Shown: positions 15,389 through 24,381, counted from the first letter of the stretch. The stretch: DNA of 64,000 nucleotides from Cohnella herbarum (GCF_012849095.1 NZ_CP051680.1:3224001-3288000), one strand, 5' to 3'. Numbers and translations: made by a program. The notes: generated by a model not told the origin, from the letters alone.

Positions 15389-16854
15389 TAAAGTGGATTC
15401 GAGATATACCCCCACCTGTTTCCAATCCGAACTGCCGCCATTCCGTTGCTGAAATTGCTCGTAATTGTGTTCTCAAATTGGGCAGGTATCACTTCGTTTC
15501 CTTTAATATCAACATAGCCGGATTTACCATTCTTCGTAAATGAGGCTAATCCTTCATTGAAATATCCCAGTGAAGAGTATTGTGGTGCGATGACTTCCTT
15601 ACCTGTAAGATCGATCATGCCATATTTCTTATCGCGCTTCATAACGGCAAAACCATCTCGGAAATCTCTCAATTCGTCATATTTAGGTGGTGCGACTTCT
15701 CTCCCCGTGAGACCGATAACCCCTATTTTTTTATTTTTATCTACCACTCGTACGGCACCTTCTCCACCAGGGTAATCACGGGAAGATGCCAAGTTGCTAT
15801 AATTATGCATGATAATTTTTGCTTTTGGGTTTTCTGTATTGAATAGACCAAGTTTTCCTCCCGCGTCGTATAACACGAATACGGGATCACCATTATTTGG
15901 CCTTGATAGATCTTCGATCCCATGATATTGGATAGGCACACTAATTCTACCTGATCGATCGATAATGCCTTTGCGATTATTTTTTACAACCCATGCGTAG
16001 CCATTCGTAAATTCCCAGAAATAATCATATTGTGCTGCAATCTTGACTTTACCGGTCCGTATGTCGGCTGCACCCCACTCGACGTTGTGATATTTGCCGT
16101 TTGCGTCGACGACTTGGGTTTTGAACGGATCATTAATAACGCGTGAGGATACTTTTGAACTTGTCTGAGCGAAAGTAAACAAGCTTTCATCGTAAGAACC
16201 GATGTTATTGTACTTTAACGGAATAATGACTTTGCCGCGTTTGTTGATAATTCCCCACTTTCCATTCTTGCAGACTGCGGCATAACCAAACTTGAATTCG
16301 CGCACGTCTTCGTATTGAATCGGAATAACAAGTTTGCCTGATCGATCTATGTATCCGTATTTGGGTTTGTTATTTACTCTGTTTGCAACAAGTGCAAGGC
16401 CCTCGCGGAAGTCACCGATAAGATCATATTTGAGAGGAATAATTTGTTTGCCGCTCGCCTCCCTTAAACCGTATTTTCCATTGCGCGAAAGTCTAACAAT
16501 ACCGCCCTCCAACAGATCAAGCGGATAATAGATTGGCTCTATCGTTTCCTTGCCCGTTTTATCAATCAGTCCTATCTGGTTATACCCTTTAGAATCAAGT
16601 TGACCGACGAGCGCATACCCGTTTTTGAAATCTTCAATCAAATTGTACCGAGGCTGCATGACAAAACTTCCGGATTTATCTATAACGCCCCATTGTTCCC
16701 CTGACTGAACTGCAGCCAAACCTTCATGAAATGGGCGAGCCGCATCGAAGATGGCTTCGATTGTCATCGGATGCGTAGAGCTTGCAGTGACCGGAGTATT
16801 GCTGCTTCCAACGAATAAACTAAATCCAAGCAATAATACAGTAATCGTTCTCAT
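15388..16854 (-). CDS. Secreted WG-repeat protein
   Basis: A 488-residue protein. ATG 16854 follows AGGGAGGAT, and residues 1-25 form a signal peptide (MRTITVLLLGFSLFVGSS, then TPVTAS). The rest is a string of roughly ten WG repeats of ~40-45 residues, each with phrases like NGKWGIINKRGKVIIPLKYN, G-A-V or G-L-A before the repeat, and I-x-P-x-x-Y at its end. Such repeats form beta-rich scaffolds in exported proteins of Bacillota and Bacteroidota; the biochemical role is unknown. The upstream in-frame extension to 16920 has no ribosome site. Confidence 0.85.
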   Translation of the reverse strand: MRTITVLLLGFSLFVGSSNTPVTASSTHPMTIEAIFDAARPFHEGLAAVQSGEQWGVIDKSGSFVMQPRYNLIEDFKNGYALVGQLDSKGYNQIGLIDKTGKETIEPIYYPLDLLEGGIVRLSRNGKYGLREASGKQIIPLKYDLIGDFREGLALVANRVNNKPKYGYIDRSGKLVIPIQYEDVREFKFGYAAVCKNGKWGIINKRGKVIIPLKYNNIGSYDESLFTFAQTSSKVSSRVINDPFKTQVVDANGKYHNVEWGAADIRTGKVKIAAQYDYFWEFTNGYAWVVKNNRKGIIDRSGRISVPIQYHGIEDLSRPNNGDPVFVLYDAGGKLGLFNTENPKAKIIMHNYSNLASSRDYPGGEGAVRVVDKNKKIGVIGLTGREVAPPKYDELRDFRDGFAVMKRDKKYGMIDLTGKEVIAPQYSSLGYFNEGLASFTKNGKSGYVDIKGNEVIPAQFENTITSNFSNGMAAVRIGNRWGYISNPL

Positions 16855-16926
16855 TTCGTTGATATCCTCCCTAATCTTTGATGCAGTTTCATTGTAATTA
16901 AGATCGGAAGAGATTTCCATGAGAAA

Positions 16927-17259
16927 TCATCTTTGCTTGAGCTGCAACCTGTAAAAATTATGACGAACATAAGCAGGAAGGTCATCTTTTTCGCCGATTA
17001 ACAATTCCCCCTCATTAATAATGGCAACTTCATTCCATTCGAATTTCTGACCATTCTGCTCTACTTCAAGTTTGATATGATGCCAAAATGAGTGCCCATC
17101 TTCATACTCAATTTCGATAATTTGAAACTCTTTAATTCATAAAATTGCTCTTTCAAGATTTTTATTTTCTTTAAATAGAACGCCTTAGCTTCTCTATGAG
17201 ATAATGTAGTTCCTTTTGTAAAATAACCATCTACCTACTCGTTTTTTCCAATTTAACAC
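16927..17259 (-). pseudogene. Gene X fragment B (internal deletion plus frameshift)
   Basis: It shares its first ~30 bases with 4797-4958, then has a ~94-bp deletion at a CT microhomology (ATAACCATCT joined to ACCTACTCG on the plus strand). After the deletion, minus-strand frames give GTTLSHREAKAFYLKKIKIL and KEQFYELK. A one-base shift then leads to IEYEDGHSFWHHIKLEVEQN, FEWNEVAIINEGELLIGEKD and a stop at 16927. It is inactive, and complements the information lost in fragment A. Family not recognised. Confidence 0.55.
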
Positions 17260-17360
17260 ATTTCTTTTTCTACTCAGTGAAACAGCGAAAAGCCGAGGAG
17301 ATCGAAATCCTCCCTCGGCTTAGCAACATTATAAGAAAATTTAATTCCTTTTATTCCCCC
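17231..17360. repeat. 130-bp direct repeat, right copy
   Basis: The right-hand partner of 4930-5059. Here the repeat runs into the complete trmH-like gene, so this is the original context and marks the right edge of the accessory island. Confidence 0.9.
17291..17320 (-). terminator. Terminator of the trmH-like gene
   Basis: AGCCGAGG (17291-17298) and CCTCGGCT (17313-17320) flank an 14-base loop region; TTTTCGCTGTTT follows in the direction of transcription. It lies ~20 bases after the trmH stop. The same structure was copied to 4990-5019. Confidence 0.7.
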
Positions 17361-18171
17361 GCTGCCGCTGAGCTTCGAATAGCAGCACCGTCGCCGCCAT
17401 AGCGACGTTCAGCGATTCAGCCCGCCCCGACATCGGTATAATTACATTCGCATGCGCTAATTTAATAACCGTCTCCGAAACGCCGCTGCCTTCATTGCCG
17501 AACACAAGCCACAAGTTCCGACGACTGAAATCATACTCGTAACACGATTGCGCGGCTTGCAAGCTTGTCCCGACAACAGTGACGCCTTGAGCCGACGCCT
17601 CCGGTAACAGTACGCTTAAATCCGCCTCGAGCACGGGGACGTGAAACAACGCCCCCATCGTTGAACGAATCGTCTTCGGATTGTACAAGTCCACGGTCCC
17701 TTTACCCAGAACGACCGCCGTAGCCCCGCTCGCGGCGGCACTTCTTACAATCGTGCCCAAGTTACCCGGATCCTGGACCCCGTCAAGCACAGCTACGAGT
17801 CCAACGCGATCGTCTCCGAACAACAGTTCCTCGCCCGGCGGACGTTTCAACGCAACGGCGAAGATCGGCTGCGGAGTTCCGGTCTCACTGCACTTCGAGA
17901 TGACTTCCGGCGAGACCGGTATCCATTTCGTTCCGATACCGGCTTCCCGTTCTCCGTCCAACTGTTCGCTGAACGATTCGAGTACGCCCGAACCTTCGTC
18001 GAAAGCGATAATCTCCAATGGCCAATTCGCGTCCAAAGCATCTTTCACGAGATGGATTCCTTCCAGCAGGAACTTGCCTTCCCGGTCTCTATACTTACGC
18101 TCCAACAGCTTCGCCCATTCTTTCACCCGCGGGTTGGAAGCTGATCCGATATATCCTTCAAGGCTCCGCAT
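17341..18171 (-). CDS. TrmH/SpoU-family RNA 2'-O-methyltransferase
   Basis: A 276-residue SPOUT-class methyltransferase using S-adenosylmethionine to methylate ribose in rRNA or tRNA. The N-terminal ~100 residues form the substrate-binding domain (SASNPRVKEWAKLLERKYRD, FLLEGIHLVKDAL). The catalytic knot domain has LDGVQDPGNLGTIVRSA (motif 1), LVFGNEGSGVS (motif 2) and IPMSGRAESLNVAMAATVLL (motif 3). Length and layout match the YsgA-like branch. ATG 18171 follows GGAG and overlaps the ktrA 3' end by 14 bases, so the two are co-transcribed. Its last 20 bases are duplicated at 5040-5059. Confidence 0.9.
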   Translation of the reverse strand: MRSLEGYIGSASNPRVKEWAKLLERKYRDREGKFLLEGIHLVKDALDANWPLEIIAFDEGSGVLESFSEQLDGEREAGIGTKWIPVSPEVISKCSETGTPQPIFAVALKRPPGEELLFGDDRVGLVAVLDGVQDPGNLGTIVRSAAASGATAVVLGKGTVDLYNPKTIRSTMGALFHVPVLEADLSVLLPEASAQGVTVVGTSLQAAQSCYEYDFSRRNLWLVFGNEGSGVSETVIKLAHANVIIPMSGRAESLNVAMAATVLLFEAQRQRGNKRN

Positions 18172-18838
18172 ACGTTTGCTCCAGCTTCGTTAATTGTTCG
18201 TTCTTCCCTACGATGACGAGGATATCTTCGCGAATCAAAGGCTCATCCGCTCGCGGAGTAATGTTCATCTCGCCGTTTCGTTTTACCGCAAGAACGTTAC
18301 AGTTGTATTTATGACGAATATCGAGCTGCTTCAGGTTTTTGCCGATTATCGAGGAAGGAATCTTCATCTCGACGATGCTGTAATCGGCCGAGAGCTCGAT
18401 GTGCTCCAGAATATTCGGCGATATTAAATGATGAGCAACGCGAAGCCCCATATCCCGTTCGGGGAAAACGACCCTGTTCGCGCCGATCTTGTGCAACACC
18501 TTGCCGTGCAACTCGTTCTGTGCTTTAACGATAATATAAGGAACGCCCAGATCCTTCAGGATCAAGGTCGTCAAGATGCTCGATTGAATATCTTGCCCGA
18601 TCGCGACGACCACAACGTCGAAATTGCGAATGCCTAGCGCGGTCATCGCCTCTTCATCCGTCGAATCGGCGGTTACGGCGTGCGTGACCGCGTGCGCGAC
18701 GTCTTGTACGCGCTGCGCGTTATCGTCCACCGCAAGCACTTCGTATCCCATTTCCGCTAAATATTTCGCCACGCTTGAGCCGAATCGGCCCAATCCGATA
18801 ATCGCGAATTGTTTCTTGGCATGCGGTTTCTTGCCCAT
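18158..18838 (-). CDS. ktrA: Ktr potassium-uptake regulatory subunit (TrkA/RCK family)
   Basis: A 226-residue cytoplasmic gating subunit of a Ktr K+ channel. The N-terminal RCK_N Rossmann domain begins QFAIIGLGRFGSSVAKYLAE (G-x-G-x-x-G) with the NAD/ATP-binding acidic residue in VLAVDDN. The C-terminal RCK_C domain (~residues 140-226) is the family's likely c-di-AMP site. ATG 18838 is chosen for the strong GAGGAGGA site; the longer frame to 18901 has none. The membrane partner KtrB is not adjacent. It could be ktrA or its paralogue ktrC. A TATAAT -10 lies at 18876-18881. Confidence 0.85.
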   Translation of the reverse strand: MGKKPHAKKQFAIIGLGRFGSSVAKYLAEMGYEVLAVDDNAQRVQDVAHAVTHAVTADSTDEEAMTALGIRNFDVVVVAIGQDIQSSILTTLILKDLGVPYIIVKAQNELHGKVLHKIGANRVVFPERDMGLRVAHHLISPNILEHIELSADYSIVEMKIPSSIIGKNLKQLDIRHKYNCNVLAVKRNGEMNITPRADEPLIREDILVIVGKNEQLTKLEQTYAEP

Positions 18839-18875
18839 TTGGTCCTCCTCCTCACGATCGCTTCCAATTAGGGTC

Positions 18876-18881
18876 ATTATA
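18876..18881 (-). promoter_or_regulatory. Probable -10 element of ktrA-trmH
   Basis: TATAAT on the minus strand, 38 bases before the ktrA start. No clear -35 sits at 17 bases; TCAACG/GGTTAT are weak candidates. Confidence 0.3.
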
Positions 18882-18959
18882 ACACAAACAATACCCGGCA
18901 TAACCGTTGACCCGATAGGGAAATCTACACGGGAAGTTCCCCTTTAAGGAGGTACGTCC

Positions 18960-19178
18960 GTGGAATTAGATTTAAGACAAGCCATCATTCAGCGCGTCCA
19001 GGGCAAGGATGAAGCCGAACTAACCGATGTTATCGAGAGCTCGATCGGCGCCGAAGAGATGGCCCTGCCCGGGCTCGGCGTGTTATTCGAGATGATATGG
19101 AAAGATAGCACCGCCGCTGCCCGCAAGAAGATGGTTTCCGTGCTGCATAAGCACGTTAATCCATCTAAGGAAGCTTAA
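18960..19178 (+). CDS. sspI: Small acid-soluble spore protein SspI
   Basis: A 72-residue protein, the family's normal length, made in the forespore. It matches SspI along its length: LDLRQAIIQRVQGKDEAEL, VIESSIGAEEMALPGLGVLF and the conserved EMIWKDSTAAARKKMVSVLH. GTG 18960 follows AAGGAGG. In spore formers sspI commonly sits next to a trmH/SpoU gene, as here. Sigma-G control is expected from family knowledge; I could not define a clear sigma-G promoter. Confidence 0.92.
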   Translation: MELDLRQAIIQRVQGKDEAELTDVIESSIGAEEMALPGLGVLFEMIWKDSTAAARKKMVSVLHKHVNPSKEA

Positions 19179-20386
19179 GCGAAGTCTTGGGTAGCATGAA
19201 CGACCGTACCGTCTACGATCGTCGATACGACGAGCGGAATATCTCTGACTTTACGTACGACGATGACATCCGCTCTCTTGCCAAGCTCGATCGATCCTAC
19301 TTTATCTGCGCGGCCTAACGCCTTTGCCGGATTAATCGTTGCCATGGCTACCGCCTTGTGCAAAGATAGCCCTTCCGATTCCAATTTGAAAATCGAATGA
19401 AGCAGCGAGGCCGGATGATAATCGGAGCATAGGATGTCCGCAACGCCTTCCAGAATTGCATCCACCGCTTTCAGGTTGCCGTCATGGGAGCCGCCCCTAA
19501 CGATGTTCGGCGCTCCTAGACAGACCCCCATTCCTTTACCGTAAGCATATTGAGCGGTACCCAGGCTCAGCGGAAACTCGGATATCGAAGCTCCGAAGTC
19601 CAATGAACGCTCGACCGCCGAAGCGCTATCGTCGTCGTGGGAAGCGACGGCGATGCCTCGGCTTCGAGCCTCTGCCGTTAATGCTTTAAGCTTAGCCCAA
19701 TCCACGCGGCTTCTTCTTCCTTCAAGTTCCTCGACGATCGCGGCCACTTCATCCAGACCGACGCCTTGATTTTTCATCACGTAACGTTGGAAAGCACCTG
19801 GACGATGATATTGCCCCTGCCCCGGCGCATGATCCATTAGCGACAGGTAATCGATCAATCCATCGGAGATTAACCGCTCAGCAAGCCCGAATCCGGTCAA
19901 GTGCGACACCTCGTATCGCAGATGAACGCCATGGCGGATCATCCCTCTTTCCGCGCGCATGGAAGCGATCAAGTCGATCATTTCCGCCACCAAATGCTCC
20001 CCGCGCAAGCTTAAGCCGACTCCTAGCGACAGAGAATGCAGCATCGTCGTAATTCCATGCCCCGCAAGCTTCCGTTCAAACTGCAAGAAAGCCATATCCA
20101 TCGGAAATAACGTGTTCGGACGGGGCTCCACTTCCTTCTCTATCGCATCGCAGTGGATATCGATTAATCCCGGCAGCACCCAAGCTCCCTGCGCATCGAT
20201 AACCCGATCTTCGTCTATTCCTTTAACCTTCTCCTTGCTTGCTACCTGTTCCATCGAGACGATAATTCCGTTCTCGATCGTCAAATCCCCTTGGCTAACG
20301 CCATCCGGACGGACGATGAATCCGCCGGTTATTCGCAAACGGTTGCCCACGAACATCCGCCCTCTTCCGCTCGAGTTTCTCTCCAT
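19175..20386 (-). CDS. PhnM-like amidohydrolase
   Basis: A 403-residue metal-dependent hydrolase of the PhnM type. In C-P lyase pathways PhnM cleaves pyrophosphate from 5-triphosphoribosyl 1-methylphosphonate. Signature segments: LPGLIDIHCDAIEKEVEPRP (metal site HCD), FERKLAGHGITTMLHSLSLG, VASHDDDSA, and LCSDYHPASLLHSIFKL with the catalytic Asp. The C-terminus (GSIELGKRADVIVV) is the usual small beta domain. No other phn genes are in the window, so it is an orphan or encoded apart. ATG 20386 has a weak site; ATG 20356 is an alternative. Confidence 0.8.
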   Translation of the reverse strand: MERNSSGRGRMFVGNRLRITGGFIVRPDGVSQGDLTIENGIIVSMEQVASKEKVKGIDEDRVIDAQGAWVLPGLIDIHCDAIEKEVEPRPNTLFPMDMAFLQFERKLAGHGITTMLHSLSLGVGLSLRGEHLVAEMIDLIASMRAERGMIRHGVHLRYEVSHLTGFGLAERLISDGLIDYLSLMDHAPGQGQYHRPGAFQRYVMKNQGVGLDEVAAIVEELEGRRSRVDWAKLKALTAEARSRGIAVASHDDDSASAVERSLDFGASISEFPLSLGTAQYAYGKGMGVCLGAPNIVRGGSHDGNLKAVDAILEGVADILCSDYHPASLLHSIFKLESEGLSLHKAVAMATINPAKALGRADKVGSIELGKRADVIVVRKVRDIPLVVSTIVDGTVVHATQDFA

Positions 20387-20469
20387 TTTACAATTCCTCG
20401 CCCGAACATACAACAAAACCCGCAGCCAACAATGACCGCGGGCAGAACGATTTTAAATTTAGCCCCCCG

Positions 20470-22056
20470 TTACGGAGCGACTTCTAAGAACTTCAATTCA
20501 GGCATCCGTTCCATTGCGGTTCTCATCGCGTATTCGTTCTCGAATAACGCGACGTTGACGTCGTTCTTGTCTTTAACCAAGATGGAGTTGATACGGAACT
20601 TGGTCGGATCTATTTTGTCTCCGACGATCCAACGGGCGAATTGGAACTGCGTGCGGAATAACTGGATATCGACGCCATATTCGTTCTTCATCCGATACTC
20701 GAACACCTCGAATTGGAGCTGACCGACGACGCCGAGATACGTATCCTCGAACGCTCCGACGGAACGGAATACTTGCACCATGCCCTCTTCCGTTAATTGA
20801 TCGAGTCCCTTCAAGTACTGCTTCTGTTTCAGCGCGTTCTTGATCGATACTTTGGAGAAGATTTCCGGAGAAAACGTCGGTAGCTCGTCGAACACGATGT
20901 CCCGTCCTTCGCTTAAGCTATCCCCGATTCGGAAAATCCCCGGATCGAACAACCCGATAATATCGCCCGGATAAGCCGTTTCGACGATATCCCTATCCTG
21001 TGCAAGAAATTGCTGAGGCTGGCTCAGCTTGATTTCCTTGCCCGCGCGAACGTGCCTAACGCTCATGCCGCGTTGGAATTTCCCCGAACAAATACGCAAG
21101 AAAGCGATACGGTCGCGGTGGGCAGGATTCATGTTCGCTTGAATTTTGAAGATATAGCCCGAGAACTTCTCCTCGTCCGGTTCTACCGAGCCCTCGGTCG
21201 TCTTCCGTTCCGTTGGCTGCGGAGCCAGCTCCAGGAAATTCTCGAGGAACGTCTGGACGCCGAAGTTATTCACGGCGCTGCCGAAAAACACAGGCGTAAG
21301 CTGACCCGTGCGTACTTTCTCGTAATCGAAAGTATCTCCCGCGACGTCAAGCAGCTCCAGATCCTGAGCCAATTGATCGGCTAAATAATCGCCGGCCATC
21401 TCGCGGATGACGGGATCGTTATACCCTTCCGTCTTCCGGACTTCGATCTCGGAGTGATCTTTGCCTTGGAACAGCTCGACTTGGTTTTTCATCCGGTCGT
21501 ATACGCCGCATAGCTCGCGTCCCATGCCGATCGGCCAGTTCATCGGAACCGAACGGATGCCGAGCACTCGCTCGATTTCCTCGAGAAGCTCGAACGGATT
21601 CTGACCTTCGCGGTCGAGCTTATTGATGAACGTAAAGATCGGAATGCCCCTCTTGCTGCAGACTTGGAATAGCTTGATCGTCTGCGCCTCGACGCCCTTG
21701 GCGACGTCGATCAACATGACCGCGCTATCCGCCGCGGTTAACGTGCGATACGTGTCTTCGCTGAAGTCTTGGTGACCGGGCGTATCCAGAATGTTGACTT
21801 GCTTGCCTTCATACTGAAACTGCATGACGGAGGACGTAACCGAGATGCCCCGTTGCTTCTCTATCTCCATCCAGTCGCTCGTCGCATGACGCGCCGCTTT
21901 GCGCGCTTTAACCGAGCCGGCGATATGGATCGCGCCCCCGTACAGGAGCAGCTTCTCCGTTAAAGTCGTTTTCCCCGCATCGGGGTGAGAGATTATAGCG
22001 AAAGTACGGCGTTTCCCAACCTCTTGCCGTAATTCTTCGGTCGTCTTTTGGCTCAT
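20470..22056 (-). CDS. prfC: Peptide chain release factor 3
   Basis: A 528-residue translational GTPase (normal length) that removes RF1/RF2 from the ribosome after termination. G1: SHPDAGKTTLTEKLLLYGGA. G2 region: KQRGISVTSSVMQF. G3: ILDTPGHQDFSEDTYRTL. G4: INKLDREGQNPFELLEEIE. Domain II and the C-terminal RF3 domain follow (VGQLQFEVFEYRMKNEYGVD). ATG 22056 follows AAGGGA; the 13-residue longer frame has no support. It is transcribed alone between phnM-like and the bactofilin genes. Confidence 0.95.
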   Translation of the reverse strand: MSQKTTEELRQEVGKRRTFAIISHPDAGKTTLTEKLLLYGGAIHIAGSVKARKAARHATSDWMEIEKQRGISVTSSVMQFQYEGKQVNILDTPGHQDFSEDTYRTLTAADSAVMLIDVAKGVEAQTIKLFQVCSKRGIPIFTFINKLDREGQNPFELLEEIERVLGIRSVPMNWPIGMGRELCGVYDRMKNQVELFQGKDHSEIEVRKTEGYNDPVIREMAGDYLADQLAQDLELLDVAGDTFDYEKVRTGQLTPVFFGSAVNNFGVQTFLENFLELAPQPTERKTTEGSVEPDEEKFSGYIFKIQANMNPAHRDRIAFLRICSGKFQRGMSVRHVRAGKEIKLSQPQQFLAQDRDIVETAYPGDIIGLFDPGIFRIGDSLSEGRDIVFDELPTFSPEIFSKVSIKNALKQKQYLKGLDQLTEEGMVQVFRSVGAFEDTYLGVVGQLQFEVFEYRMKNEYGVDIQLFRTQFQFARWIVGDKIDPTKFRINSILVKDKNDVNVALFENEYAMRTAMERMPELKFLEVAP

Positions 22057-22200
22057 GAATTGAAATTCCCTTCGCGGTAAAATAACAGCTTTCATTATAC
22101 CACAAGTAACACGGATTCGCCGTCATCCGATGGCGATATGCGTTAGAATCGGGCTATTCCATCCATCGACGATCTCGGAATTCTCGGCAAGGAAACGAAC

Positions 22201-22872
22201 CTATAGCCGTACGAATTTCTTAACGGTAGCACTGTTGTGAACGTTCAGCTTATCTCTGTATTCCACGAATCCAATCTCGCAACCCGCGCCGATCGTGACG
22301 TTATTCCCTCGCACGATGCCGGCTATCGTATATTCCAGCTCCACGGTATCGCCCTCGATCTGATCCGCGTTCAACATCGGCCGTTCTTTGGACTGCACGA
22401 GGTTTAACAACCTCGATGTTTTACTGCGTTTAACGCGAAGCTTGGTTCCGCCTATTTCCTTCGCTCGGCAATGCCCAAACATCTTAACGTCCAACCGATC
22501 GGCGCTTAGCAAACCCGATACGCCGAATGCGCCGCTAAGCTCTAACGAGTTGGCTTCGCAATCTCCTCCCGCTTCGATATTGCCGGTGTACTTCACGCTC
22601 TCGCCGCGCATTTTCTGCCGAACCTTGATCTCTCCTCGTCCCCGAACCGTTAGAGCGGTAAAGCTTCCATGCACTTCGCACTCTCCGGTCATTTTCAACC
22701 GTTCCGCCCGTAAATTGCCGTTTACGACTAGCTCTCCGATGTTGGATAGCTTCAGACAATCGACGTCTCCGGCCAATAAGCTTTCTCCGATTAGCTTAAC
22801 GTTGCCGAACGTTCCTCCCGCCGAGGTCGTCGTACCGATCATCTTCAGATCACGCCTGCTATTCTCAGCCAC
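22201..22872 (-). CDS. Bactofilin-like polymer-forming protein (YhbF/YhbE-type)
   Basis: A 223-residue protein of beta-helix type. Repeats of about 18-20 residues carry G/V/N-rich strands: LIGESLLAGDVDCLKLSNIG, VVNGNLRAERLKMTGECEVH, and so on, with an inserted basic segment (~150-165). Bactofilins polymerise without nucleotides into filaments that organise the cell envelope. It overlaps the upstream paralogue by 8 bases (22865-22872), so they are translationally coupled. The B. subtilis counterparts are yhbE/yhbF beside yhbD, the same order as here. Confidence 0.85.
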   Translation of the reverse strand: MAENSRRDLKMIGTTTSAGGTFGNVKLIGESLLAGDVDCLKLSNIGELVVNGNLRAERLKMTGECEVHGSFTALTVRGRGEIKVRQKMRGESVKYTGNIEAGGDCEANSLELSGAFGVSGLLSADRLDVKMFGHCRAKEIGGTKLRVKRSKTSRLLNLVQSKERPMLNADQIEGDTVELEYTIAGIVRGNNVTIGAGCEIGFVEYRDKLNVHNSATVKKFVRL

Positions 22873-23551
22873 CCGTCTTCACCTCTTTGCCGATTTTTGC
22901 GCCCGGATATACTTTCAGCTCCGTGCGATACTCAACCGTACCGATGTTGCAACCTTTGCCGATTACGACCCGGTTTCCTCTGACGACATCCGCCAGCGTA
23001 TATTCCAGATCGATGTCGTCCCCTTCTATGGACGCCGTATGCAACTCGGGACTGAACTTTGGCAGCATCCAAGTGACCATCTTGCCCCATACGCTTCGCC
23101 TTACGCGTCGTACTTGAATGTTTTCGCCTCCTATTTCCTTGACCTTCCCCTTACCGTGCAATCTGACGTTCATCTTGCCAACATTCAGCAAACCTTGAAC
23201 ATCGAATGCGCCTTCCATGTCCAAATCCTCGATCTCGCAATCCTCGCCGACATTCAACACGCCGTTTACTTTGAATCTCTCCGCTTTGACCGAGCCGATA
23301 ACTTTCAGATTACCGTCCACGACCGAATATCCCGCGGATAAATGACCGTAGATCTTTATGATCCCGTCGCTATCCATCTCGCCCGTCCGAAGATTTCCCC
23401 GAACCTTCGTTATCCCGTTAGAGTCGAAGATCTCGGCAATCACATCCCCCTCGACCGTTCCGACCCCATCGATCTTTACTTTTCCGTAATCGCCGCCGCT
23501 AGCGGTACTTACCCCGTCGATGTTCAAATCAAGCCTGTTTATCGACTCCAT
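22865..23551 (-). CDS. Bactofilin-like polymer-forming protein (YhbE/YhbF-type)
   Basis: A 228-residue paralogue of the next gene: DGVSTASGGDYGKVKIDGVG, then repeated strands such as VEGDVIAEIFDSNGITKVRG, and a conserved C-terminal IEGDDIDLEYTLADVVRGNR shared with its neighbour (IEGDTVELEYTIAGIVRGNN). The shared layout suggests an ancient duplication, probably giving partners that co-polymerise (inference). It starts 12 bases after the yhbD-like stop. Confidence 0.87.
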   Translation of the reverse strand: MESINRLDLNIDGVSTASGGDYGKVKIDGVGTVEGDVIAEIFDSNGITKVRGNLRTGEMDSDGIIKIYGHLSAGYSVVDGNLKVIGSVKAERFKVNGVLNVGEDCEIEDLDMEGAFDVQGLLNVGKMNVRLHGKGKVKEIGGENIQVRRVRRSVWGKMVTWMLPKFSPELHTASIEGDDIDLEYTLADVVRGNRVVIGKGCNIGTVEYRTELKVYPGAKIGKEVKTGG

Positions 23552-23563
23552 CTCCGTTCCCCC

Positions 23564-24187
23564 CTATATCAAATTTCCTTTTAATCGTTCGATGCACTCG
23601 ACAAGAGATAACCGCGCAATGAGCTTCACTCCGCTCTCGTAATAGATTTCCGATGGAACCGAGAGGAGAGCGAACGAGGAGACCCCCATCTTCCGGACAA
23701 ATACGAGATCGCAAGGCTTATCGCCGAATTTCGGAAAATGATCGCGTAACGTCTGAAGCAGTTGGTCTCCTTCCTCCATGCTCATTTCGCCCGCAAGAAG
23801 CAGCTTATCGACAACATAGAAATAGAGCAGCCTTTCGAAAGAGTACACGGTCGCAGCCTCATCCGATGAAGCGAATCGTTGAAGCACCACTTGCGAAACA
23901 ATGTTCCGTTTCTCAAACTCGGATTTCCGCAACTCATACTCCGGCAAGAGCGGAGATAACTTATCTGCCAATTCATCTAACGATAAATCTTCCTTCATAT
24001 TCATTATTTTATCGATTCGCGATAGGATCAAATCTTTAGGAAAAAACGTCTCCTGGCCCGTAAAAGTGGATTTCCGAATAAACCACTCCTCTGGAATAAG
24101 CTGTTTACGTTTCCAACGGTACAATTGACCGTAGGAGATGCCCTTTTCGTCCAACAGTTCCTTCTTGGATATTAACTCCCGTTCCAT
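23564..24187 (-). CDS. YhbD-like MerR-type helix-turn-helix protein
   Basis: A 207-residue protein. Residues 1-40 (ISKKELLDEKGISYGQLYRW) look like a MerR-type DNA-binding helix-turn-helix; the remainder is the DUF4004-like domain of YhbD. It is first in the yhbD-bactofilin-bactofilin operon and may regulate it. ATG 24187 is chosen because GGAGGG lies 6 bases upstream; ATG 24193 is too close. The dyad at 24209-24226 in its promoter is a candidate self-operator. Confidence 0.8.
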   Translation of the reverse strand: MERELISKKELLDEKGISYGQLYRWKRKQLIPEEWFIRKSTFTGQETFFPKDLILSRIDKIMNMKEDLSLDELADKLSPLLPEYELRKSEFEKRNIVSQVVLQRFASSDEAATVYSFERLLYFYVVDKLLLAGEMSMEEGDQLLQTLRDHFPKFGDKPCDLVFVRKMGVSSFALLSVPSEIYYESGVKLIARLSLVECIERLKGNLI

Positions 24188-24205
24188 CGTCATCCCTCCA
24201 TATTT

Positions 24206-24234
24206 AATGTAACATAACACTGTTACGTTGTAAA
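24206..24234 (-). promoter_or_regulatory. yhbD operon promoter with embedded dyad
   Basis: On the minus strand, TTTACA (24229-24234) and TACATT (24206-24211) are separated by exactly 17 bases. Within the spacer and -10 edge lies GTAACATAACACTGTTAC (24209-24226), a perfect 6-bp-arm dyad. The placement between -35 and -10 is the standard one for MerR-family operators. Confidence 0.5.
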
Positions 24235-24381
24235 TTCAGAAATCAAAAGGTACAAATTTCCTTATTCCTGTGCTATAGTGGTGGAAGTTACTTACACTAA
24301 CCATTCTATCAATGACCATCTTCTATTTGTTTGTTTTCTATACAAACAATAAGAGAGATCAACTTCTACCGGGAGGAACGT

